NCBI GenBank assembly: GCA_048498575.1
Contig: JBEHXS010000026.1
Location: forward strand, 1-21,115
Direction: 5' to 3'
Source: DASZQY01 sp048498575
GTDB taxonomy: Bacteria > Pseudomonadota > Alphaproteobacteria > Rhizobiales > Kaistiaceae
Length of the DNA stretch: 21,115 nt
The notes below the pieces were generated by a model, which did not search any database, was not told where the DNA came from, and saw only the letters and a list, made by a program, of their open reading frames with translations. Below, in pieces: positions 7,317 to 18,228 of this stretch. Every line of letters begins with the position of its first letter. Positions within the stretch are counted from its first letter, which is position 1. The position numbers and the translations under genes were made by a program.

Positions 7317-7652
7317 TTACGGCGACATCTTCTGAAGCTTGAAATTTCCCGGCAGTTTGTTGATGACCAGCGCGTGCCGGCATGGCTCGGCCGTCAGGAA
7401 GTAGAGTCTGCCGAGGCCGAGGTTGGCGTCGGAGTAGCGCTTGTGCTGGGCATTTCCGAGATCCGCCCAGTCGGCGCCGTACATCGTCGTGACGGCGCTT
7501 TGCCATGCGGCGTCAGGCCCATCAACGTCCAGTACCGGCTGCGACGTCACCGCCGCCTTGCATGTGAGGGGAGTGGCAGCGGCGGCACTCGTCAGGGGCG
7601 CGGCGCACGCGCCGGCCACCAGCAATCCAATCAACCACGCTGAACGAGTCAT
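7317..7652 (-). CDS. Small secreted protein of unknown function
   Basis: Starting at the ATG at 7652, behind GGAGAT, the product is 111 residues with a signal peptide (MTRSAWLIGLLVAGACAAPL, cleavage probably in the following AAAA stretch). The open frame extends to 7712, but that extension would put a hydrophilic tail ahead of the signal peptide. The mature protein has cysteines in LTCKAA and AEPCRHA, and between them WQSAVTTMYGADWADLGNAQ. The spacing of Cys, W-x-x-x-V-T-x-M-Y-G, and P-C-x-x-A is the same as in the 6875-7162 product, so the two look like diverged tandem duplicates. There is no recognised domain; a periplasmic location is inferred from the signal. Confidence 0.75.
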   Translation of the reverse strand: MTRSAWLIGLLVAGACAAPLTSAAAATPLTCKAAVTSQPVLDVDGPDAAWQSAVTTMYGADWADLGNAQHKRYSDANLGLGRLYFLTAEPCRHALVINKLPGNFKLQKMSP

Positions 7653-7809
7653 CGTTCGATCTCCATATGCTCCCCTGGTACGAAGATGTTGGCCGGCGGG
7701 TCCGGCGGTCAATGACCAACGTCACAGCCGGTTGAATATCGCCTGCCGGATTGCCGAGAATTGCCGGCATCGTCCTTGCCGCGCTGGGCTTTGCGCCTAG
7801 TTGGTCGGA

Positions 7810-7826
7810 GGCGGCGTCGCGCCGCC
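7810..7826 (+). repeat. G+C-only inverted repeat in the aldo/keto reductase leader
   Basis: GGCGGCG (7810-7816) pairs with CGCCGCC (7820-7826) around TCG, 28 bases before the reductase ATG. It may terminate upstream read-through or shape the leader; no T-tract is present. The rest of the 7653-7854 gap shows no clear promoter match. Confidence 0.3.
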
Positions 7827-7854
7827 CCCTCGCGTTCATCCATCGGAAAATCTC

Positions 7855-8880
7855 ATGCGCTATAAACACCTCGGCGGGACCGGCCTGCTCGTATCTGAAA
7901 TCTGCCTCGGCACGATGACCTTCGGCGGCCGCGGCATCTGGACCAACATCGGCGAGGTCGGCCAGAAGGATGTCGATGCCATCCTTGCCCGCGCCCTCGA
8001 GGCCGGCATCAATTTCGTCGACACCGCCAACGTCTATTCCGAGGGCCTCTCCGAGGAGCTGACCGGCAAGGCCATCGCCGGCTCCGGCCGCCCGCGCAGC
8101 GATTTCGTGCTGGCGACAAAGTTCAACGGCGCCACCGGCAAGGGGCCGAACGACCGCGGCTCCTCCCGCGGCCACATCATGAACGCCGTCCACGCCAGCC
8201 TGAAGCGCCTCGGCACCGACTACATCGACCTCTACCAGGTCCACGGCCTCGACCTCTCGACGCCGGTCGATGAAACCATGCGCGCCCTCGACGATCTCGT
8301 CCGCCAGGGCACCGTCCGCTACATCGGCTGCTCCAACTGGTCGGCGTGGAAGATCATGCAGGCGCTGGGCATCGCCGACGCGCGCGGCTGGACGCGCTTC
8401 GCCTCGCTCCAGGCCTACTACACGATCGCCGGCCGCGACCTCGAGCGCGAGATCGCGCCCCTGCTCACGGAGCAGAAGGTCGGCCTCATGGTGTGGAGCC
8501 CGCTCGCCGGCGGCCTGCTCACCGGCAAGTACGACCGCGACGGCAAGGCGCCGGGTGGCTCGCGCCGCATCAACTTCGATTTCCCGCCCGTCGATCGCAA
8601 CCGCGCCTTCGCCTCCATTGACGCGATGCGCCCGATCGCCGAGGCGCACGGCACCTCGATCGCCCGCGTCGCGCTCGCCTACCTGCTCGGCAAGCCGTTC
8701 GTCACCAGCGTCATCATCGGTGCCAGGAACGTCGAGCAGCTCGACGACAACATCGCCGCCACCGACCTCAAGCTGACCGCCGAAGAGCGCGCCACGCTGG
8801 ACAAGGTCAGCGCCCTCCCGCCGGAGTATCCGGGCTGGATGGTCGACCGCCAGAACACCGGCCGCTCCACCACCGCGTAG
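7855..8880 (+). CDS. Aldo/keto reductase
   Basis: This is a 341-residue NADPH-dependent oxidoreductase of the TIM-barrel aldo/keto reductase family. The catalytic tetrad is intact: Asp56 (FVDTAN), Tyr61 (NVYSEG), Lys89 (LATKFN) and His130 (YQVHG). The cofactor-binding end is seen in WSPLAGGLLTGKY and in SVIIGARNVEQLDDN. The opening MRYKHLGGTGLLVSEICLGT is the standard first strand and fixes the start at 7855, although the ribosome site (CGGAAAA) is poor; a longer frame from 7801 adds a proline-rich stretch without family similarity. It resembles the YajO/Tas-like subgroup, but the physiological substrate cannot be read from the sequence. It is convergent with the channel gene, three bases between stops. 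Confidence 0.93.
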   Translation: MRYKHLGGTGLLVSEICLGTMTFGGRGIWTNIGEVGQKDVDAILARALEAGINFVDTANVYSEGLSEELTGKAIAGSGRPRSDFVLATKFNGATGKGPNDRGSSRGHIMNAVHASLKRLGTDYIDLYQVHGLDLSTPVDETMRALDDLVRQGTVRYIGCSNWSAWKIMQALGIADARGWTRFASLQAYYTIAGRDLEREIAPLLTEQKVGLMVWSPLAGGLLTGKYDRDGKAPGGSRRINFDFPPVDRNRAFASIDAMRPIAEAHGTSIARVALAYLLGKPFVTSVIIGARNVEQLDDNIAATDLKLTAEERATLDKVSALPPEYPGWMVDRQNTGRSTTA

Positions 8881-8883
8881 GGG

Positions 8884-10050
8884 CTACCCTGCGGCCACCA
8901 CCGCCGGCCGCAGGTGCTGCGCGAGCTCCGGGTGCCGCGAGACGGCATGGCGGAGATCGGAGCGCGGCAGCGCCAGGAGCTTCACGCGCGTAATTGCTAG
9001 CGCCGAGTAATGGCCGGCGGGGTCGGCATCGGCCGCCGTGCCGAAGGCGTCGTTGGCGACCAGCCGCCGCCGCTCGCCGTGCGCGAAGTCGACCTCGACC
9101 ACGCCGTCGGCAATGACGTAGAGCGACTCGTCGCCCTGCTCCGGCTCGACGATCACCGTCCCCGCTTCGATCGTCATGGCGCGGAGATGCGGCACGATTT
9201 CGCTGAGCATCGGCGTGCCGATCTGCGCGAACAGCGGAATGCGCGCGACCATGCCGAAGGTGATGACGAACGAGCGCTGGCGTACGACCTCGGCGAACGA
9301 CGAGCCGATGATCGCGACCGGCAGCGCGATCATCAGGATGCCGGTGATCATCGTCAGCCCCGCGACGATGCGGCCGGCGATCGTATGCGGCACCACGTCG
9401 CCGTAGCCGACGGTGGTCAGCGTCGTCACCGCCCACCAGATCGCTTCCGGGATCGATCCGAACTTGTCGGGCTGCGCCTCCCGTTCCGCCATGTAGGCGA
9501 ACGACGCCGCCACCAGCATGACCGAGATCAGGATGATGAAGCTCGCGAGCAGCGCCTGGCGCTCGCGCCGGATCGCCTCGAACAGCGACTGGAAGCCGGT
9601 CGAGTAGCGGCCGAGCTTGAACAGCCGGAGCAGCCTGACCAGCACCAGCACCTGGAGATGGGCGTCGCTGAACACCTCGAGGAAGAAGGGCAGGATCGCG
9701 ACCAGGTCGACGATCGCCGCCGGCGTGACCGCATAGGTCAGCCGCGCCTGCCACGCCGGCCTGCCGCGGGCGCGCGGATGCTCCACCGACACCCACAGCC
9801 GCACGACATATTCGACCGAGAAGACGACCAGCGAGACGTACTCGACGCTGCGGAAGAGCCAGCGATAGCTTTCCCAGAGCGGCCCCACCGTCTCGAAGAT
9901 CGCCGTCACGACGTTGACCAGGATCAGCGTCACCAGCGCGCCGGAGACGACGCGCGGCAGCGTCGCGTGGCGATCGACCCGCTCGAGCAGGTCGAAGGTC
10001 CACCGCCGGAGCGGTTCGCGCGGATGGGTTGGGTCGCGCGCCGCGTCCAT
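8884..10050 (-). CDS. Six-transmembrane potassium channel with degenerate cyclic-nucleotide-binding-like domain
   Basis: The 388-residue inner-membrane protein has helices S1-S6. S1 is near 33-53, S2 near 68-88, S3 near 111-127 (with D115 in VDLVAILPF). S4 carries basic residues every third position (R139, R142, K145, R148) like a voltage sensor. The pore helix is at 202-212, the selectivity filter TVGYGD at 213-218, and S6 near 229-251. A C-terminal domain (about 268-380) folds like a cyclic-nucleotide-binding domain (VIVEPEQGDESLYVIADGVVEV). Its phosphate-binding cassette reads FGTAADADPAGHYSAL, lacking the usual FGE and the R-S-A arginine, so ligand binding is doubtful. The ATG at 10050 abuts the alaS TAG with no evident Shine-Dalgarno, suggesting reinitiation-coupled translation. 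Compare MloK1 of Mesorhizobium loti. Confidence 0.9.
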   Translation of the reverse strand: MDAARDPTHPREPLRRWTFDLLERVDRHATLPRVVSGALVTLILVNVVTAIFETVGPLWESYRWLFRSVEYVSLVVFSVEYVVRLWVSVEHPRARGRPAWQARLTYAVTPAAIVDLVAILPFFLEVFSDAHLQVLVLVRLLRLFKLGRYSTGFQSLFEAIRRERQALLASFIILISVMLVAASFAYMAEREAQPDKFGSIPEAIWWAVTTLTTVGYGDVVPHTIAGRIVAGLTMITGILMIALPVAIIGSSFAEVVRQRSFVITFGMVARIPLFAQIGTPMLSEIVPHLRAMTIEAGTVIVEPEQGDESLYVIADGVVEVDFAHGERRRLVANDAFGTAADADPAGHYSALAITRVKLLALPRSDLRHAVSRHPELAQHLRPAVVAAG

Positions 10051-12714
<2,664 letters not shown>

Positions 12715-12852
12715 GGGGCAGAATCGGCTCGAAAACGGGAGGACCGCGCAAGTCGCGGCGTTCCGGCGGTTCTAGCGCCCCATCCTCGGCACTGTCCAAT
12801 GTTTGTGAACCCGCCCGGCCGCCCCGCTCAGCCTCTTGGGCTGGAACGCCCG

Positions 12853-13194
12853 CTACTCGCCGCGCTCGCTCCATACCGCCAATACGTTGCCGCCCGGCTC
12901 GCGGAAATGGAACCTCCGCCCGCCCGGGAAATCGTACTGCGGGACGACGACGTCCCCACCGGCCGCCCGCATCGCCGCCTCGGCGGCGTCAAGATTCTCG
13001 GCGTAGAGGATGACCAGCGGCGGGGCCGCCGGCGCCTTCGCCGCGGCTATGCCGCCATCAATGCCGGCATCGTTGAAACCGGCATAGGCCGGACCGTAGT
13101 CCGTAAACGACCAGCCGAACGCCTTCTCGAAGAAGGCCCGGCTGGCCACGGTATCGGTGCTGGCGAACTCGATGTAGTTGATCGCGAGTTTCAT
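12853..13194 (-). CDS. VOC (glyoxalase/bleomycin-resistance fold) family protein
   Basis: This is a 113-residue single-domain vicinal-oxygen-chelate protein. It shows both beta-alpha-beta-beta-beta modules: NYIEFASTDTVASRAFFEKAF at the start and, after ENLDAAEAAMRAAGG, the closing strands FPGGRRFHFREPGGNVLAVWS, with the F-R-E-P-x-G-N-x-L-A-V-W ending typical of the family. The substrate is unknown; many members of this subgroup are uncharacterised. It starts 33 bases after the recA stop on the same strand and precedes alaS by 138 bases, so read-through from recA is plausible. No clear Shine-Dalgarno is seen before the ATG. Confidence 0.88.
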   Translation of the reverse strand: MKLAINYIEFASTDTVASRAFFEKAFGWSFTDYGPAYAGFNDAGIDGGIAAAKAPAAPPLVILYAENLDAAEAAMRAAGGDVVVPQYDFPGGRRFHFREPGGNVLAVWSERGE

Positions 13195-13227
13195 CGAACT
13201 GGCCCGTCAGCCCGGCCGCTTCCGCGT

Positions 13228-14313
<1,086 letters not shown>

Positions 14314-14319
14314 GTTCCG

Positions 14320-14325
14320 CTCCTT
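14320..14325 (-). promoter_or_regulatory. Ribosome binding site that sets the recA start
   Basis: AAGGAG on the minus strand lies six bases before the ATG at 14313. The alternative upstream start at 14394 has no comparable site. Confidence 0.8.
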
Positions 14326-14385
14326 ATCAGCCGGGGCCGCGCTGAAAGCCAATGGGAAAGTCGCGTCGCCCCTTGAGTGAATCGC

Positions 14386-14413
14386 ATTGTACACGATTTG
14401 TTCTCATCGGCAA
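14386..14413 (-). promoter_or_regulatory. recA promoter (-35 and -10)
   Basis: On the minus strand TTGCCG (14408-14413) and TACAAT (14386-14391) are separated by 16 bp, a good sigma-70-type match. The leader to the recA ATG would be about 65 bases. Confidence 0.55.
14389..14403 (-). promoter_or_regulatory. LexA (SOS) box of recA
   Basis: On the minus strand GAAC-AAATCGT-GTAC matches the alphaproteobacterial LexA site GAAC-N7-GAAC with one mismatch in the second half. It occupies the spacer and overlaps the -10 of the recA promoter, as expected for a repressor site. The LexA identity is from known family consensus; no lexA gene is in the window. Confidence 0.6.
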
Positions 14414-14432
14414 GACCTCCACGAAACCAACC

Positions 14433-15824
14433 TCACAGATCGAGGCTGTCCCCCCGCTTCGGCATGATGACTTCGGTCCCCGACAGGAGCTTGCCGAAAG
14501 CGGTCATCACCTGCTCGTCGCCGTGGACGAGCACGGTGCGCTTCGCCTGCGACGGCTTCTGCCATTCCAGCAGCTCCGCCTGTCCGGCGTGCGCCGAGAA
14601 TCCGTTGATCGTGTAGACGTGCGCCTTCACCGGCAGTTCATCGCCCATGATGCGCACGGTCTTGGCGCCGTCGATGATGATGCGCGCCAGCGTGCCCTGC
14701 CCGGCAAAGCCGACGAAGACGATTCCGGCTTCCCGCCGTCCGATGTTGTGGCGCAGGTGATGGCGGACGCGGCCTCCCGTCGCCATGCCGGAGCCCGCCA
14801 TGATGATGGCGCCGCCGCGGATCGTGTTGAGCTTGATCGAATCGGCCGTCTCGACCGTGAGATGCAGGCCGGGCAGGTTCAGCGGGTCGTCGCCGTCCTG
14901 GAACAGCTTCACCGCCTCGTCTGACAGGCACTCCGGGTGCTCGCGGAAAATCTGCGTCGCCGACACCGCCATGGGTGAATCGAGGAACACCTGCACCGCC
15001 GGCGCGATGCGGTTGCGGGCAATCGCCTGGTGGATCGCGTAAATCAGTTCCTGCGCCCGCTCCAGCGCGAACGTCGGGATGATGACGTTGCCGCCGCGGG
15101 CGAAGGTCTCGTCGATCGCGGTGTAAAACTCCTCGACCGAGACGTCATAGGGCTTGTGGTTGCGGTCGCCGTAGGTCGTCTCCATCACGACGAGGTCGGA
15201 GACCGGCGGCGGCGTGTGGTTGCGCATCAGCGGCCGGCCGGAGTTGCCGATGTCGCCCGACATCGTGATGCGGCGCGAGACGCCGTTCTCCGTGAGGTCG
15301 AGGACGATCGAGGCGGAGCCGAGGATGTGCCCGGCGTCGATGTACGTCGCCCGGATGCCGGGCGCGACGTCGATCGGCACGCCGTATTCGGCGACGCGGC
15401 CGAACCGGTCCTGCACGTTCATCGCGTCGAGCAGGGTGTAGAGCGGCCCGGCCGGCTCGCCGCCGTTCTTCTTCCATGGCCCGGCGTGCCGCTGCTGGCG
15501 CGCCGCGTCTTCTTCCTGCAGCCGTGCCGAATCGACCATCACCAGCCGCGCCAGTTCGCGCGTCGCCGCGGTGGCGATGATCTCGCCGTGGAAGCCGCGC
15601 TTTGCGAGCAGCGGCACGCGGCCGCAATGGTCGAGGTGGGCGTGGGTGAGCAGCAGGATGTCGATCGCGGCGGCATCGAACCCGAATGGCTCGCCGTTGT
15701 CCTGCTCGAGCTCGTGGCTGCCCTGGAACATGCCACAGTCGACGAGGATGCGCTTGCCGGCGCACTCGATGAGATGGCACGAACCGGTGACTTCGCGGTC
15801 GGCACCGTGAAACGATATCTTCAC
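14433..15824 (-). CDS. Beta-CASP metallo-beta-lactamase ribonuclease-like protein
   Basis: The 463-residue protein belongs to the CPSF73/YSH1-like beta-CASP nucleases that cut or trim RNA with two zinc ions. The metal motifs are complete: HAHLDH (61-66), His166 in DAGHILGS, Asp191 in SGDIG, and the beta-CASP motifs METTYGDR (213-220), SGMATGGR, and the FSAHAGQ histidine near the C-terminus followed by VHGD. The start is GTG at 15824, giving MKISFHGADREVTGSC, which aligns with the standard first strand; the ribosome site (AGGAAA) is far upstream. There is no KH or extra domain, unlike RNase J. The target RNA is unknown. It stops 119 bases upstream of recA and is divergent from psuK. Confidence 0.9.
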   Translation of the reverse strand: MKISFHGADREVTGSCHLIECAGKRILVDCGMFQGSHELEQDNGEPFGFDAAAIDILLLTHAHLDHCGRVPLLAKRGFHGEIIATAATRELARLVMVDSARLQEEDAARQQRHAGPWKKNGGEPAGPLYTLLDAMNVQDRFGRVAEYGVPIDVAPGIRATYIDAGHILGSASIVLDLTENGVSRRITMSGDIGNSGRPLMRNHTPPPVSDLVVMETTYGDRNHKPYDVSVEEFYTAIDETFARGGNVIIPTFALERAQELIYAIHQAIARNRIAPAVQVFLDSPMAVSATQIFREHPECLSDEAVKLFQDGDDPLNLPGLHLTVETADSIKLNTIRGGAIIMAGSGMATGGRVRHHLRHNIGRREAGIVFVGFAGQGTLARIIIDGAKTVRIMGDELPVKAHVYTINGFSAHAGQAELLEWQKPSQAKRTVLVHGDEQVMTAFGKLLSGTEVIMPKRGDSLDL

Positions 15825-16016
15825 GCGGCAGGCATTTCCTGAAGGCAGGGCTGACGATTCGCCGGCATCATATACAAGCCGGCGCCGCGCGCAGCGCCTT
15901 CATTGCCTCGAATTCTTGGCAAATTCCGCCTCGCCTGGCCAAGTTTTGTTCGCGTCTGCGAGCGACCATGGGCTAGCATTGCGGAACGCGCCGGCTGCCA
16001 CCAGGTTGCTTCTCCG

Positions 16017-17000
16017 ATGGACCAGTCAGTCCGCCCATTCACCAGCGTCACCGTCTTCGGCGGGGTCACGCTCGACCGCGTCGCGCGAAGCGCCGCCCAG
16101 CCCGTGCTCGGCGCCTCCAATCCGGGGACCGTCCGCCGCCTTGCCGGCGGCGTCGGCTTCAACGTCGCCACGGTGCTGGCGCGTCTCGGGCTGCCGACGC
16201 GCATGGTGAGCGCCGTCGGCGACGACACCGATGGCAATGCCGTTCTGGCGGCGGCCGAGGCGGTCGGCATGGATGCCACCGCCATCGCGCGTGTCAGCGG
16301 CAAGGACACCGCCGGCTATCACGCCACCTTCGACGACCGCGGCAACCTCATCATCGGCATCGCCGACATGAAGATATGCGAGGCGATCACGCCGGCCGCC
16401 GTCGTCCACGCCGCCAACGCTTCGCCGCCCGGCGACCTCTGGGTGGTGGATGCCAACCTGCCCGAGGAGACGCTGGCCTTCCTCGCCGCCGAAGCGGCGG
16501 CCGCCCAGCGCCCGGTGGCCGCCCTCACCGTCTCGCCGGCCAAGGCCGTGCGTCTCGAGCCGATCCTCGATCTCCTGACGCTCCTGTTCACCAATCGCAA
16601 GGAGGCCGCGACGCTGCTGGGCTTCGATCCGGATGACCCGTCGCTGTCCGTCCCGCGCCTGGCGAGCGAGCTTGCCGGCCGCCGGTCGACGCGCGTCGTC
16701 GTCACCAGCGGCTCCGAGCCGCTCGCCGCCGCCGCCCACGGCGAGGTGCGTTCGTACGCCCCGCTCCGCGTCGCCGTCAGCGCCGTGAACGGCGCCGGCG
16801 ATTCCTTCGCCGCCGGTGCCATCCTCGGTCTCGGCGAAGGCCACAGCCTGCACGATGCGCTCCGCTTCGGCCTCGCCGCCGCCGCGATGACGCTGGAAGC
16901 CGGCAGCATCATCGCCGCGCCGTTTTCGCCGGATGCGCTGGCCGAGCGCATCGGCCACGGCCCGCGCCGGGAAGAACCGGCCGAGCGGATCGCCTCGTGA
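16017..17000 (+). CDS. psuK: PfkB-family sugar kinase, pseudouridine kinase
   Basis: It phosphorylates pseudouridine to pseudouridine 5'-phosphate using ATP. The 327-residue protein has the PfkB/ribokinase signatures: AGGVGFNVATVLARLG (43-58) near the N-terminus for sugar binding, and VNGAGDSFAAG (257-267) with the catalytic base Asp262 at the anion hole. The substrate is assigned from context, since the gene is joined to psuG by a GTGA overlap. The ATG at 16017 is chosen because it directly precedes the first strand TSVTVFGGVTLD; the frame is open from 15903 with no family-like sequence. The ribosome site is weak. The 192-base gap to the divergent RNase gene should hold promoters, but none is clear. 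Confidence 0.87.
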   Translation: MDQSVRPFTSVTVFGGVTLDRVARSAAQPVLGASNPGTVRRLAGGVGFNVATVLARLGLPTRMVSAVGDDTDGNAVLAAAEAVGMDATAIARVSGKDTAGYHATFDDRGNLIIGIADMKICEAITPAAVVHAANASPPGDLWVVDANLPEETLAFLAAEAAAAQRPVAALTVSPAKAVRLEPILDLLTLLFTNRKEAATLLGFDPDDPSLSVPRLASELAGRRSTRVVVTSGSEPLAAAAHGEVRSYAPLRVAVSAVNGAGDSFAAGAILGLGEGHSLHDALRFGLAAAAMTLEAGSIIAAPFSPDALAERIGHGPRREEPAERIAS

Positions 17001-17908
17001 AGCCACCCATCGTCGTATCGCCGGAGGTAGCGGCAGCGCTCGCCGCGCGCCGTCCGGTCGTCGCGCTGGAAACCACCATCGTCAGCCATGGCATGCCGTG
17101 GCCGCAGAATCTGGAGACCGCGCTCGCCGTCGAGGAAGAAGTGCGCCGCGGCGGCGCGCTCCCAGCCGCCATCGCCGTCAGCGACGGCGCCATCCACGTC
17201 GGGCTGAGCAAGGCCGCCCTCGAGGATCTCGCGAAATCGAAGGACGTCCTGAAACTGTCCCGTGCCGACCTCGCCTACGGCATCACGTCCGGGAAGAAGG
17301 GCGCCACCACCGTTGCCGCCACCATGATCGCCGCGCGCCTCGCGGGCATCCCGGTCTTCGCCACTGGCGGCATTGGCGGCGTCCACCGCGGCGTCGAAAC
17401 CACCTTCGACATCTCCGCCGATCTCACCGAGTTAGGCCGCACCGATGTCGTGGTCGTCTGCGCCGGAGCGAAGGCCCTGCTCGATGTCCCGAAGACGCTG
17501 GAATACCTCGAGACCGAGGGCGTGCCGGTCATCTGCTACCGCAGCGACGAGTTCCCCGCCTTCTGGTCGCGCTCGAGCGGACTGAAGGCGCCGATCCGCC
17601 TCGACGCGCCGGCCGCGATCGCCGAATTCGTGGCAGCGCGGACCGCGCTCGGCCTGTCCGGCGGCGTGCTCGTCGCCAATCCCATCGACCCGGCCCACGA
17701 GATTGCGGCCTCCGAAATGCGCCCGGCGATCGAAGCCGCCGTCGCCGATGCGGCACGCGAGGGCATCAGCGGCAAGGCGGTGACGCCCTATCTGCTCGAC
17801 GCCATCCTGAAGAAGACCGGCGGGCGGAGCCTCACGGCGAACATCGCGCTGATCAAGGGCAACGCGCGGCTGGCCGGCGAGATCGCGGTCGCGCTCGCAA
17901 ACCGCTGA
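16997..17908 (+). CDS. psuG: Pseudouridine-5'-phosphate glycosidase
   Basis: It reversibly splits the C-C glycosidic bond of pseudouridine 5'-phosphate into uracil and ribose 5-phosphate, completing pseudouridine breakdown in the cytoplasm. The 303-residue protein is full length and strongly typical: VVALETTIVSHGMPWPQN (21-38) with Glu25, the LKLSRAD lysine (Lys86) expected to form the Schiff base with ribose, ATGGIGGVHRG (122-132), and VCAGAKALLD with Lys159. The start is the GTG at 16997, which overlaps the psuK stop (GTGA), so the two are translationally coupled. Residue roles are taken from what I recall of the E. coli enzyme. Confidence 0.95.
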   Translation: MKPPIVVSPEVAAALAARRPVVALETTIVSHGMPWPQNLETALAVEEEVRRGGALPAAIAVSDGAIHVGLSKAALEDLAKSKDVLKLSRADLAYGITSGKKGATTVAATMIAARLAGIPVFATGGIGGVHRGVETTFDISADLTELGRTDVVVVCAGAKALLDVPKTLEYLETEGVPVICYRSDEFPAFWSRSSGLKAPIRLDAPAAIAEFVAARTALGLSGGVLVANPIDPAHEIAASEMRPAIEAAVADAAREGISGKAVTPYLLDAILKKTGGRSLTANIALIKGNARLAGEIAVALANR

Positions 17909-17916
17909 GGGGCAAC

Positions 17917-18228
17917 GTGGGGCTGCAACTTCGACCGAACTGCGAACTTTGCGACAAGGACCTGCCGCCGGCCGCGACCAATGCCTTCATCTGCAGCTAC
18001 GAGTGCACCTTCTGCGCCGATTGCGTCGCCGGCGTCCTGCACAACGTCTGCCCGAACTGCGGCGGCGGCTTCACGCCGCGCCCGATCCGGCCGGTGGGCG
18101 AATGGCGGCCGCAAACCGGCCTCACGTTCGACCCGCCCGACGGCACGCGCCGCCATACGAAATACAGCCGCGCCGAGATCCGGGCCTTCGCCGCCACGCT
18201 GGAAGGAAAGCTCCCCGTCGAGCGTTAG
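17917..18228 (+). CDS. DUF1272 zinc-binding protein
   Basis: The 103-residue protein starts at GTG 17917, eight bases after the psuG stop, with GAGGGG partly inside that stop codon, so it is the third gene of the psu unit. The N-terminal half has eight cysteines (9, 12, 26, 30, 33, 36, 45, 48) in LRPNCELCDKDLPP, ICSYECTFCADC and VCPNCGG, the DUF1272 pattern, which could hold two zinc ions in a RING-like arrangement. The C-terminal half (61-103) is charged and lacks cysteines, and I do not recognise it. The function is unknown; there is no catalytic motif. Its stop overlaps the stop of the convergent FMN reductase gene by four bases. Confidence 0.85.
   Translation: MGLQLRPNCELCDKDLPPAATNAFICSYECTFCADCVAGVLHNVCPNCGGGFTPRPIRPVGEWRPQTGLTFDPPDGTRRHTKYSRAEIRAFAATLEGKLPVER

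Noticed and set aside
15915..15943. CTTGGC...GCCAAG inverted repeat followed by TTTTG in the psuK upstream gap
   Set aside because: The half-sites are only 6 bp with a 17-base spacer; it could be an operator or a hairpin, but nothing else supports either.
16026..17386. Minus-strand open frames of 326 and 355 residues
   Set aside because: They are antisense to psuK and psuG, which have clear family signatures and coupled starts.
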